From Thermoproteus sp. (lineage in GTDB: Archaea > Thermoproteota > Thermoprotei > Thermoproteales > Thermoproteaceae): DNA of 64,000 nucleotides. The stretch spans positions 682,001 through 746,000 of the forward strand of contig JAWARJ010000001.1 of assembly GCA_038893495.1 (NCBI GenBank), given 5' to 3'. Each line of letters begins with the position of its first letter. Position 1 is the first letter of the stretch. The notes below the pieces were generated by a model. That model ran no database searches. It was not told where the DNA came from and saw only the letters and a list, made by a program, of their open reading frames with translations. The position numbers were made by a program, and so were the translations under genes. Of this stretch, positions 41,326 through 49,158 are shown piece after piece.

Positions 41326-41864
41326 CCCTCCAGCCTCTTGAGGACCAAATTGACCAGCGCGGCGGCGTTGAGCTCCGGCGGAGTCTCGGCGTTGTCCAAC
41401 ACGAGGTCGGGCGACGTCGGCTCCTCGTAGGGGTCATCCACCCCCGTGAAGTTCTTTATCTCGCCCCTAAGGGCCCTTGCGTAGAGGCCCTTGGGGTCCC
41501 GCCTAACCGCCACCTCAAGAGGTACCCTCACATAGACCTCCAAAAACGGCACTTCCTCCTCCACAATCTTCCTGACTTCGGCCCTCACGTCGCGGTAGGG
41601 AGAGACGAACGCCGCCAAGACCACCACCCCGTTGCGCGCAAGAAGGCGGGCTATCCAAGCCACCCGGAGGAGGTGAGCGCGCCTCTCCTCTCTAGTGAAG
41701 CCAGCACCCACATTAATCGTCGAGCGGACCCAATCGCCGTCTAGGACTTCGACCCGATAGCCCAAAGCCCTAAGCCGCCCCGCCGCGAGGTCGGCAATAG
41801 TAGTCTTCCCGGACGCCGGAAGGCCAGTCAGCCAAGCAACAAGGCCACGCTCCAAACAACGCAT
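41322..41864 (-). CDS. cysC: adenylylsulfate (APS) kinase
   Basis: Makes PAPS from APS and ATP. The 180-aa protein has P-loop WLTGLPASGKTTIADL (about 12-27), RVEVLDGDWVRSTI, and the lid region with RDPKGLYARALRGEIKNFTGVDDPYE, whose second part is typical of CysC. Length is normal. It stands alone between aRF1 and a coiled-coil nuclease gene. PAPS might serve sulfation, but no sulfotransferase was recognised in this window. Confidence 0.93.
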   Translation of the reverse strand: MRCLERGLVAWLTGLPASGKTTIADLAAGRLRALGYRVEVLDGDWVRSTINVGAGFTREERRAHLLRVAWIARLLARNGVVVLAAFVSPYRDVRAEVRKIVEEEVPFLEVYVRVPLEVAVRRDPKGLYARALRGEIKNFTGVDDPYEEPTSPDLVLDNAETPPELNAAALVNLVLKRLEG

Positions 41865-41916
41865 AATGTGGCATAATTAGTCTAATTAATAAACATTACG
41901 GAGAGGCAGCCGAGAG

Positions 41917-42816
41917 CTACAGCCTCAACTCAGTCCTCTCCTTTAGGTTTTCGACGAGCCATATGCCCAGCTCTTTTGCCTTCTCTACGGCGCCGGGCAT
42001 GGCGATGTTGCAGTACAGCACCTTCACCAACTTGCCCTGAAACTTCTCGGGCCACCTCCTCGCCGCCTCGTCGATTCTGGCCGCTAGGCGCTCCACTGCG
42101 TTGGGGCCGGCTCTCACCTTGGCCTCCCCAACCACAGTCAACTCCCCCGTGGTGCAGTATATGTCGAACTCGTAGTCCGAGTCGAGAAAGAGCCTGTCGG
42201 GGACGCAGGTGATCCCCCTCTGTTTGAGAAGCCAACGCACCACGTCGCGCGCCTCCTCCTCAAGAGAAACCATAATCCTCTCCAACTGCTCCTTCGTCGC
42301 CATCTTATCCTCAAGCCTCTTTAGATCCTCCTTAGTGGCCATCTTGTTCTCCACCTCGTCGAGTCTCCTTTTCAATTCCTCTACGTCTTGTTTTGTCGCC
42401 ATCTTCTCCTCAAGCCTCTTGACCTCCCGCGCGAGGTCCTCCTTTGTTGCGTACTGCTTTAGGTCTTCCTTAGTGGCCATAGACTGCCTTATGTCTTGAA
42501 TCTCGCCTTCAATCCTCTTGACGTCCTCTTTAGTCGCGAACTTCTCCAAGTCGTCCTTCGTGGCGAATTGCTTCAGATCTTCCTTTGTCGCCATTTTCTC
42601 CTCAATCCTCCTTAAGTCCTCTTTGGTGGCCACATTGAGGGGTATGACTATCTCGCCGGCTATGGCTTTCGCCAACGCCAGTCTGGCCTCCTCCGACGAG
42701 AGGATGAGCTCCGCAAGTTCCCTCCCGTCTCCTCTAAGGGCCTCTATGATTACCTCTCTCAAGAACTGCCTCTCCTCCTTAACGAGGCGGCGGAGAAGCT
42801 CCTTAAACTCCTCCAC
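41917..42816 (-). CDS. repeat coiled-coil protein with C-terminal PD-(D/E)XK nuclease-like domain
   Basis: A 299-aa protein of the same plan and exactly the same length as the one at 15162-16061, but with a different repeat. A helical head (1-65) leads into seven or more ATKEDL-type units (KMATKEDLKRLEDK, QFATKDDLEKF), then a nuclease-like domain with YEFDIYCTTGELTVVGEAKV (D...ExK). A following VKVLYCNIAMPGAVEKAKELG strand/helix ends it. The MATKEDL repeat is widespread in DUF1640/DUF3782-like archaeal proteins. The function is unknown. Confidence 0.72.
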   Translation of the reverse strand: MEEFKELLRRLVKEERQFLREVIIEALRGDGRELAELILSSEEARLALAKAIAGEIVIPLNVATKEDLRRIEEKMATKEDLKQFATKDDLEKFATKEDVKRIEGEIQDIRQSMATKEDLKQYATKEDLAREVKRLEEKMATKQDVEELKRRLDEVENKMATKEDLKRLEDKMATKEQLERIMVSLEEEARDVVRWLLKQRGITCVPDRLFLDSDYEFDIYCTTGELTVVGEAKVRAGPNAVERLAARIDEAARRWPEKFQGKLVKVLYCNIAMPGAVEKAKELGIWLVENLKERTELRL

Positions 42817-42877
42817 GATATTCTCTACGCCATTTATAAAAACCTTACACGACGGACGCAGGCCCCACCTCCCTACT

Positions 42878-43150
42878 TCAGGCGCAATTCGGCTCGCCGC
42901 CTCGCGGCCTTAATCCGTTTGGCGTCCACGACTGCCCACAGGGGGCTCGACATCGAGAGACGCCCTCTAGCCATCTGGCGCAAATAGCTCCTCCCGGCGC
43001 CTCTAGGCGGACCGCTCCCGCCAAGAAGGCCGCTGCGTAGTCGGCAACGACCACAGCGACGGCTCTCCCGGCCATCACCTCCAGATCTTCACGTAGCCGG
43101 ACGATAGGCATGTCCAATGCGGCATAGGCCTTAAGCTCCCTATAAAGCAC
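42878..43150 (-). CDS. short frame sharing an inverted coding repeat with the next gene
   Basis: A 90-aa frame starting at GTG 43150. Its first residues LYRELKAYA are encoded by a 30-base segment that is the inverted copy of one inside the divergent gene at 43196, with changes only as T/C transitions. The middle looks protein-like (RAVAVVVADYAAAFLAGAV), the end does not (Cys/Pro/Arg rich). The palindromic-looking tatataaat at 43167-43175 is 20-24 bases upstream. It could be a small gene or a remnant of a paralogue. Confidence 0.3.
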   Translation of the reverse strand: MLYRELKAYAALDMPIVRLREDLEVMAGRAVAVVVADYAAAFLAGAVRLEAPGGAICARWLEGVSRCRAPCGQSWTPNGLRPRGGEPNCA

Positions 43151-43366
43151 ATCTAGACGCCTCCAACTTATATAAATCGCGCATAACGGGGCCCTATGGG
43201 CAATAGGCCGAACAGCGCAGTCTCCGCCGCGATATCTCTCATATCGATCTTCCTCTTCATCCACGGCGCGGCGGCCGGCGTAGATAAGGCCTCGTACGAC
43301 TACTACGTGTGGGCGACCTCGATATTGGCGCTATATGCGCTCTATAGGGAGCTCAAGGCCTACGCC
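43121..43366. repeat. inverted 30-base coding repeat, arms 43121-43150 and 43337-43366
   Basis: The reverse complement of 43121-43150 matches 43337-43366 at 26 of 30 positions. All four differences are T/C transitions; three are at third codon positions and silent in the frame that reads LYRELKAYA in both genes. The arms are about 186 bases apart and face each other across the promoter of the membrane protein gene. Confidence 0.7.
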
Positions 43367-45124
43367 GCCGCGCCAGTCGCCTCTACGATGTTGGTAGGAG
43401 TAGCGGGAGGCGCCCTAACGGCCTTCGGCAGGCTGGCAAGCCTTTTGATTAACCTATTCGGCGTGTTCGGCTACGTCGCCCCCCTCGTGGGGAGCGAATA
43501 TTACTCCCCCGCCAGCCTCTACGCGACGACGTTAGTGCCCATAGGCGCTCTATACATCTTTATTTCCGCCGCGATAAATGCGGCGAACGGGGGGCCCGTC
43601 CCCCTCGGCAGGTCCTCCACATATAGGGAGATATATAGGGCCCTCGCCAGTTGGGCCAAAAGAGTAGACGTGAGGCTCAAGGGCACTAAGGCAGGGACCG
43701 CAACGGCCGCGAGTATTTCATTCGCAATTGCCTTCGCCTATAGGTTCCGGCCAGAGCTCTTCTATTCGGGCTTCCTCATAGGGTGGGACACGGTGGAATA
43801 TGCGGCACATCTAATGGACTTCATGAGCAGATGGCAGATATTCGCGCCCTACTATTGGATGGGAGACTATAGGCACATACCGCCCATGTTGGACATAATA
43901 CTGTCGCCTTTCGCCAGCGCCTTCGGCGCATGGGCCGTATTTAAGGTATACCCCACAGTGGCGTTTGCCACTATAGCGGCCCTCTCGGCCCTAATCACCA
44001 TGAAGGTCTTCAGGAAAGACTGGAAAGTCGGCCTCCTGGCGGGCCTCATGTCGACGTTATACATCTTGAACTTAAGGATCAGTTGGGACTACCAACGACA
44101 GCTCCTAGGCACCGTATTTCTGTTGCTGTCCATATTCGCGCTGGACCTATGGGGCCTGGCCAACAATCTGAAGAGAGCCGCCGCGGCCGCCGCCCTGCTG
44201 GTCGCAACGGCGCTCAGCCACGAGGCGGCAGGCCTGGCCGCCATGGGCGTAGCCCTGACTCTAGCCTACATGGGGCTCAAGAGAGGAGATAAGTACAGCC
44301 TAGTTGCAGGGGCCGTCGCCCTCGCGGCCGACACGGCCCTAGAGGCTTGGTATTGGGGAAAGCCCATAGAGTACGTCTCCTCCACAGGCCTCGCCTATCT
44401 GCCAGGATTCGTCCCGAGCGGAGGGCAACAGGGCTACGTGGTGTCCTACCTAATAGCCGGCTTCGGGCTGGTGTTATTTCCGGCGATTGCGGCGGCCTTC
44501 AGACACAAAAAAATCTACATAGCGGCCGCCACGGCCACGTTGGTCCTGGCCGGCATCTCGCCCCTAATAGCGCCAGACACCAGCGTCACGCTTTGGTATA
44601 GATTCCTAATAGGCGCGGCGCCCTTGATGACGATACTCGCAGCCGTGGGCATAACCGACGCCACAAAGGACTGGAGAGCCATAGCCGCATACCTAATAGC
44701 CTTCGCCCTCCCGGGCTTCATGTTCGTATACGCCTACAATTGGCTCACTAACTATATCTCCGCCCTCTCCGAGTTCCCAAACATCCTCATGCCCTCGCCG
44801 CCCAGTATTAACTACATCAGGATATACCAATTCTTCGAGACCCACCACCTCAATTACACCATAGTGGCCGGTCCAGACATAGCAAGGTACATACATTTAG
44901 CCATAAGGAACCCCAACCCCCAGAAGTTCCAATGGGCCTGGTATGTAGACACATGGGACTACGCATGTCAAGTAGCGCAAGAACACAACCTCACAGAGCT
45001 AGTGGTAGTCGCCAACTCCGAGCCAAACCGAACCCAATGCCCACTAAACGCGACCCCCATCAACGACTACGAGCCCCACATATATCTAGTACACATAGAG
45101 CCAACCCACACCGCGTCCCCATAG
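43196..45124 (+). CDS. multi-spanning membrane protein, GT-C glycosyltransferase-like
   Basis: A 642-aa protein with a short first loop and around a dozen membrane helices to about residue 545, then a soluble tail. The early loop after the first helices has GWDTVEYAAHLMDFMSR and YWMGDYRHIPPMLD, which resembles the acidic first loop of GT-C enzymes that use polyprenyl-phosphate sugars. The tail includes NYIRIYQFFETHHLNYTIV and ends in a loose region. It is likely involved in surface glycan or protein glycosylation. ATG 43196 follows tatataaat (43167-43175). Its length and helix pattern are like the AT-rich gene at 62292, but the sequences do not look closely related. Confidence 0.65.
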   Translation: MGNRPNSAVSAAISLISIFLFIHGAAAGVDKASYDYYVWATSILALYALYRELKAYAAAPVASTMLVGVAGGALTAFGRLASLLINLFGVFGYVAPLVGSEYYSPASLYATTLVPIGALYIFISAAINAANGGPVPLGRSSTYREIYRALASWAKRVDVRLKGTKAGTATAASISFAIAFAYRFRPELFYSGFLIGWDTVEYAAHLMDFMSRWQIFAPYYWMGDYRHIPPMLDIILSPFASAFGAWAVFKVYPTVAFATIAALSALITMKVFRKDWKVGLLAGLMSTLYILNLRISWDYQRQLLGTVFLLLSIFALDLWGLANNLKRAAAAAALLVATALSHEAAGLAAMGVALTLAYMGLKRGDKYSLVAGAVALAADTALEAWYWGKPIEYVSSTGLAYLPGFVPSGGQQGYVVSYLIAGFGLVLFPAIAAAFRHKKIYIAAATATLVLAGISPLIAPDTSVTLWYRFLIGAAPLMTILAAVGITDATKDWRAIAAYLIAFALPGFMFVYAYNWLTNYISALSEFPNILMPSPPSINYIRIYQFFETHHLNYTIVAGPDIARYIHLAIRNPNPQKFQWAWYVDTWDYACQVAQEHNLTELVVVANSEPNRTQCPLNATPINDYEPHIYLVHIEPTHTASP

Positions 45125-45214
45125 ACCGCGCGATGAGGCGACAAAACCCGCCAGCGCCCCCTCCGCTCGAAGCCGACGCCGGAAAAACATATAAGCCGCC
45201 CCCAATGTGTCGTT

Positions 45215-45571
45215 ATGCTCTCGCCGTCGGATCTCGTCCATAGGCTTTCTGCCGTTAGGTCCCTCGCGTTACGTAGAGGGGTCTGGCTTAAGGCAAGCCC
45301 GACGGCGAGAGCGCTCATTGAATCAGTCGTGTTCCACCTAAAGAGGGGCGGGAGAGTCAAGTCGCCCGCCCTCCTCACGGCCCTAGAGGAGGCCGTCAAG
45401 GAGGTATTGACATTGGCCTTGCCGCTACGCGTCAAGGCGAAAGCCATCGGCTACGCCATAGCCAAAAGGCTCAAGATAGAGATAGACGAAGAAAAGGCAG
45501 TCGCGTTAGGCATACAGTGGATAAACACACCCAAGAGATACAGAGCTACGGTAAAAAGCTGGACGCCATAA
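45215..45571 (+). CDS. 118-aa protein of unknown function, copy 1
   Basis: A helical, basic 118-aa protein with a nearly identical paralogue at 51778-52134. The central block (VFHLKRGGRVKSPALL, then TALEEAV) and the ends (VALGIQW, TPKRYR, WTP) are shared. ATG 45215 is 24 bases after acatataag, and the second copy keeps the same arrangement. No family recognised. A family 2 glycosyltransferase follows each copy. Nothing visible suggests catalysis; the Arg/Lys content and helix pattern would fit nucleic-acid or protein binding. Confidence 0.7.
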   Translation: MLSPSDLVHRLSAVRSLALRRGVWLKASPTARALIESVVFHLKRGGRVKSPALLTALEEAVKEVLTLALPLRVKAKAIGYAIAKRLKIEIDEEKAVALGIQWINTPKRYRATVKSWTP

Positions 45572-45692
45572 GTCGGCTGGCGCAGATGCGGCGCATAAAT
45601 TCGGCGCGTTATGTGAGGAAGCCCGTTGGAAACGCCTCAAGGTCCCCAGCCCCCACAGATCCTCTAACCAAATCGACAGGCAGGCCGTTGCC

Positions 45693-46784
45693 ATGTTGCT
45701 GACGACAGTCGGCGCCGCGTTGGCGGCGATACACTTCGGCTCCGCGCTTACATATTACGCCGCGGCGAAGAGGTGGCTCAAAAGGCCGTGGGGCCTGGCG
45801 GCCGAAGACCCAGAGCTCCCCAGAGTCACCGTGGTGGTGCCCACCTACAACGAGGCGAGGCACATAGGCGAGAGGCTGGAGGACATCTACAGGCAGGACT
45901 ACCCCCACGCGTTGATGGAGGTCATAGTGGCCGATGGGGCCAGCACAGACGGCACGGCGGAGGCCGCCGAGAGGTGGGCCGAAAGGCATCCCGACCTGGC
46001 GGTAAAGGTGTTGAGGGAGAGGGAGAGGAGGGGGAAGTCCGCATCGCTGAACGAGGCGCTCAAGGCCGCCAGCGGCGAGGTGGTAGTGATCGCCGACGCC
46101 GACGCAAGGTGGGCCCCCGACGCCTTGAGGAGGGCCGTCGAGAAGCTAAGAGACCCACAAGTCGGCGCAGTGACTTGCGTCAAGAGGCCGGCCGCCGGCG
46201 GGCCCGCCGGAGTCGAGGCGGCCTATAGGGACTACTACAATTTGTTGAGAGTAGCTGAGAGCAAAAAGTGGGCAACCCCCATATTCCACGGGGAGCTCGC
46301 CGCCTTCAGGAGGGACCTCCTCGAGGGGATCGGCGGGTTCCCGCCGGGCGCGGACGACAGCGGGGCCGCGACCGCCGTGGCGCTAATGGGCTATAGGGCC
46401 ATAGCCGCAGACGACGTGATTTGCGTCGAGGCGGTGCCTAAGGGGTACTGGCAGTGGCGCGTCAGGAGGGCACAACACCTAGTGGACCACTTCTGGAGGA
46501 CGTTAAGGAGGATAGGCGAGGCCCCGCCCCCCTTCAGGCCGGTCCTAGCCGCCGAGGCGTGGCTACACCTATTCAACCCCTGGCTACTCCCTGCGTCCAT
46601 AGCGCTCTTGGCCCTCGCCGCCGCCTCGGGGAGCCTCGCCGCCGCGGCGCTGTTGGGGCTCGGCGCCGCCGCGACCGCGTCCAGACAGTTCAGGACGTGG
46701 GCCGCCATGCAGATATACCTAATCGCCGCCGCGCTGAGAAACCTAAAGGACAAACAATACGTCTGGCAGAAAGACGACAAATAA
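45693..46784 (+). CDS. membrane family 2 glycosyltransferase
   Basis: A 363-aa processive-type GT2. One N-terminal helix (TVGAALAAIHFGSALTYYAA) precedes the catalytic domain with VTVVVPTYNEARHIGERL, the DAD-type metal/nucleotide motif (VVIADADARWAPDAL), FHGELAAFRRDLL and the QWRVRRAQH motif (a QxxRW-like element). Two C-terminal hydrophobic helices follow (SIALLALAAASGSLAAAALL). Such enzymes add sugars to lipid-linked or exported polymers at the membrane. No strong TATA was seen at the usual distance. Confidence 0.85.
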   Translation: MLLTTVGAALAAIHFGSALTYYAAAKRWLKRPWGLAAEDPELPRVTVVVPTYNEARHIGERLEDIYRQDYPHALMEVIVADGASTDGTAEAAERWAERHPDLAVKVLRERERRGKSASLNEALKAASGEVVVIADADARWAPDALRRAVEKLRDPQVGAVTCVKRPAAGGPAGVEAAYRDYYNLLRVAESKKWATPIFHGELAAFRRDLLEGIGGFPPGADDSGAATAVALMGYRAIAADDVICVEAVPKGYWQWRVRRAQHLVDHFWRTLRRIGEAPPPFRPVLAAEAWLHLFNPWLLPASIALLALAAASGSLAAAALLGLGAAATASRQFRTWAAMQIYLIAAALRNLKDKQYVWQKDDK

Positions 46785-46942
46785 GCACGCCACAGCCTAA
46801 AGGGCGCCGCCGATTGGGCCAACTGCAGGAGGCCGTCGAGCAGGCCCGAGAGGGGCCAGAAGGCCCTGTAGACGACGAACGACGCAAAGATAGTCAACGT
46901 TCAAAGAACAAAACGTAGGTGCTTTTAAATCTGAGTTGAGGC

Positions 46943-47509
46943 GTGGACGTGTACGAGACTGTCGAGAAGCCGCTCCCGAAGCCCTCAGCGGAGGAATACG
47001 CCTCTGTCCGCCTCCTCGAGGCGTTAGTAGAGGCCTTACTCGCCCTTAGATTCCTCAAGGAGGGCCTCGTGAGAAACGCCGCCGGTAAGGCCTTTCAGGC
47101 GTGGTGGGCAGTGCTGGCGGCTCTCCTCAGGCTGGAGCTCGACAGGCTTAAGGCCCTTGCCGAGGACGAGGAGGAGAGGCACTGGCTCGAAGAGAAGGCC
47201 GTCCCTAGAGTGCCGACGTCGAGAATGGTGACGCTCTCGCAAAGGCTAAGGGAGTTGGGCTATGGCGACGTCTTCGCGTGGACTGCCGTCGCGTTGGACC
47301 TACACGACTATCAATACAACGGGCCCGATCCAGACATGGCTCTCTCTAAGTATAGGTCGAGAGAGGAGGCGGCGGTGGCAGTTAGAGAGCTCGTAGAGGC
47401 CGTGGCCGAATACGCCGAAAGGCTCAAGGCTAGGGCCAAGTGGAGTGAGGAGCACGAAAAGGTTCTGAGAGAACTAGCGGCGTCGCTACGCGTATCCCAA
47501 AAGCAATGA
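46943..47509 (+). CDS. PaREP1-family helical protein, cassette copy 1
   Basis: A 188-aa member of the PaREP1 family, a helical family abundant in Pyrobaculum and relatives that has been grouped with HEPN-type domains. Conserved parts are PLPKPSAEEYASVRLLEAL, the core helix GLVRNAAGKAFQAW, VPRVPTSRM and LHDYQYNGPDPD. I see no canonical RxxxxH RNase motif. GTG 46943 (or 46949) follows cttttaaat. The stop overlaps the ATG of the ATPase gene (ATGA), so the two products are made together. Copy 2 lies at 48583. Confidence 0.85.
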   Translation: MDVYETVEKPLPKPSAEEYASVRLLEALVEALLALRFLKEGLVRNAAGKAFQAWWAVLAALLRLELDRLKALAEDEEERHWLEEKAVPRVPTSRMVTLSQRLRELGYGDVFAWTAVALDLHDYQYNGPDPDMALSKYRSREEAAVAVRELVEAVAEYAERLKARAKWSEEHEKVLRELAASLRVSQKQ

Positions 47510-48537
47510 GGCGTGTCAAACTCCAATTCGCTGGGCGGGAGGTAGAGTTTGTCGATAGGGAGACCGCAATAAGGCAGTTCGAAGAGCTGGCTGAGAAAGG
47601 GACATGGTGGCCTCTAGTCGTGTATGGGCCCGAGGGGTGCGGCAAGTCGGCACTGCTCAAACAGGCGGTGGAGGTCCTTAAGGAGCACGGCTATTCGGTG
47701 ACGTACATCAGTCCTTTGGCTAAAGATAGGGATGAGAGACTTCTATACACTGAGGACCTCAAGGATTTTGTAAGAGCTGTGCTCAAGGAGTTCGCCAAGA
47801 GGCTTCCAGACCCCCTTAACGACGCCAGCGCGCTTATCGACGTGGCCGTCGAGGCGTTGTACCGCGTCGTGAAGAGGGGCAGAAACAGGAAGATTGCGGT
47901 GCTGGCAGACGATGTCTTTCAAGCAATCGGCCTCGACAAGGCGGAGCTCCTCGTCAAGCAGTTCCTAAACATGATTGAATATCCCTCCATCAAATACGAA
48001 AAGATCGTGATCGTAGTGGCGTCGAGCGAGGGCGTAACGAGGAGGAGAGTAGGGAGACATAGGTGGGCCCAAATTAGGGCAATGTGGAACATGCCGCGTG
48101 ACGGCTTCCGCCAACTCTACGACTTGTTGCCAGAGCCGAAGCCCCCCTTCGAGGAGGTCTGGAGGTGGACCGGCGGGAACCCCGAAGCGCTGGAGGTATT
48201 ATATAGGGCCGGGTGGGATTTTCACAAGTTGGCTGTCGACTTGGCCACATCTAAAAACCTGTACAACTTGGCGGCCGGGTTGAAGGCCTCGGAGCGGCAA
48301 ATGTTAGCAGAGGCCCTGGAGGACCCCGACGCGCTTCTCCGGCCCGGGGGCGTAGACGGGCTGTTAGACCGGCTCGTAGAGCTAAACCTCATAGCTGAGG
48401 TGAACCCCTACAGAGACCCATACTTCTGGGTAGACCAGCCCCCACCCGAGAGAGACCCCGAGCTGGGGATCGGCAAGTACTACGCCTGGCAGACACCCCT
48501 CCACAGAGAGGCCGTGAGGAAAGCCCTAGCCGCGTAA
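47506..48537 (+). CDS. archaeal P-loop ATPase, cassette copy 1
   Basis: A 343-aa STAND/AAA-type ATPase of the archaeal ATPase group. It has VKLQFAGREVEFVDRE at the start, Walker A GPEGCGKS (residues 41-48), Walker B IAVLADD (131-137), a sensor-like IVVASSEG, and a C-terminal winged-helix-like region. The last 35 residues (DPYFWVDQPPPERDPELG followed by YYAWQTPLHREAV) are nearly identical in copy 2. It is coupled to the preceding PaREP1 gene. The substrate is unknown; an antitoxin-, chaperone- or defence-like pair is inference. Confidence 0.85.
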   Translation: MRRVKLQFAGREVEFVDRETAIRQFEELAEKGTWWPLVVYGPEGCGKSALLKQAVEVLKEHGYSVTYISPLAKDRDERLLYTEDLKDFVRAVLKEFAKRLPDPLNDASALIDVAVEALYRVVKRGRNRKIAVLADDVFQAIGLDKAELLVKQFLNMIEYPSIKYEKIVIVVASSEGVTRRRVGRHRWAQIRAMWNMPRDGFRQLYDLLPEPKPPFEEVWRWTGGNPEALEVLYRAGWDFHKLAVDLATSKNLYNLAAGLKASERQMLAEALEDPDALLRPGGVDGLLDRLVELNLIAEVNPYRDPYFWVDQPPPERDPELGIGKYYAWQTPLHREAVRKALAA

Positions 48538-48582
48538 CGGCACGCATGTGCGTCAGAGGAGTTTTTAAACCCGAGTAGGGAT

Positions 48583-49158
48583 GTGGACGTGTATGAGGCA
48601 GTCGAGAGGCCGCTCCCAAAGCCCACGGCGGAGGAATACGCCTCGGCGAGGCTGTTAGAGGCGTTAGTGGAGTCCCTCCTCGCCCTTAGATTTCTTGAAG
48701 AAGGCCTCGTCCGCAACGCCGCGGGGAAGGCCTTCCAGGCTTGGAGGGCGGTGCTGGCGGCTCTCCTCAAGCTGGAGCTCGACAAGCTCAAGGCCCTTGC
48801 CGAGGACGAGGAGGAGAGGAAGTGGCTTGAGGAGAGGGCAGTGCCGAGAGTGCCCACGACTAAGATGATACCGCTTTCGCAGAGACTTGGGGAGCTGGGC
48901 TACGGCGACATCTCAGCGTGGACGAGTCAAGCCCTCAACCTACACGATTATCAATACCACGGGCCGGATCCAGACATGGCGCTATCGAAATATAGGACTA
49001 GAGGTGAGGCGGCTGTTGCGGTAAGGGAATTGGCAAGGGCCGTGGTGGACTACGTGGAGAAGCTACGGGGAAGAGTAAAGTGGACGGAGGAGCACGAAAG
49101 GGCTTTGGGAAGGCTCGCGACGTCGTTGCGAAGCCCCAAAAACAATGAAGAGAGTTAA
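48583..49158 (+). CDS. PaREP1-family helical protein, cassette copy 2
   Basis: A 191-aa paralogue of the gene at 46943, similar along its whole length (roughly three quarters identical by eye), including GLVRNAAGKAFQAW and LHDYQYHGPDPD. The promoter is conserved too: tttttaaaccc before the start and the same VDVYE opening. Its 3' end overlaps the second ATPase by 14 bases instead of 4, because its C-terminus ends differently (SPKNNEES). Both copies keep open frames with mostly conservative changes, so both appear functional. Confidence 0.85.
   Translation: MDVYEAVERPLPKPTAEEYASARLLEALVESLLALRFLEEGLVRNAAGKAFQAWRAVLAALLKLELDKLKALAEDEEERKWLEERAVPRVPTTKMIPLSQRLGELGYGDISAWTSQALNLHDYQYHGPDPDMALSKYRTRGEAAVAVRELARAVVDYVEKLRGRVKWTEEHERALGRLATSLRSPKNNEES

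Noticed and set aside
46391-46897. Minus-strand frame with a membrane-like N-terminus opposite the GT2 gene
   Set aside because: Most of it is opposite conserved GT2 coding sequence, and it has no promoter at the expected distance.
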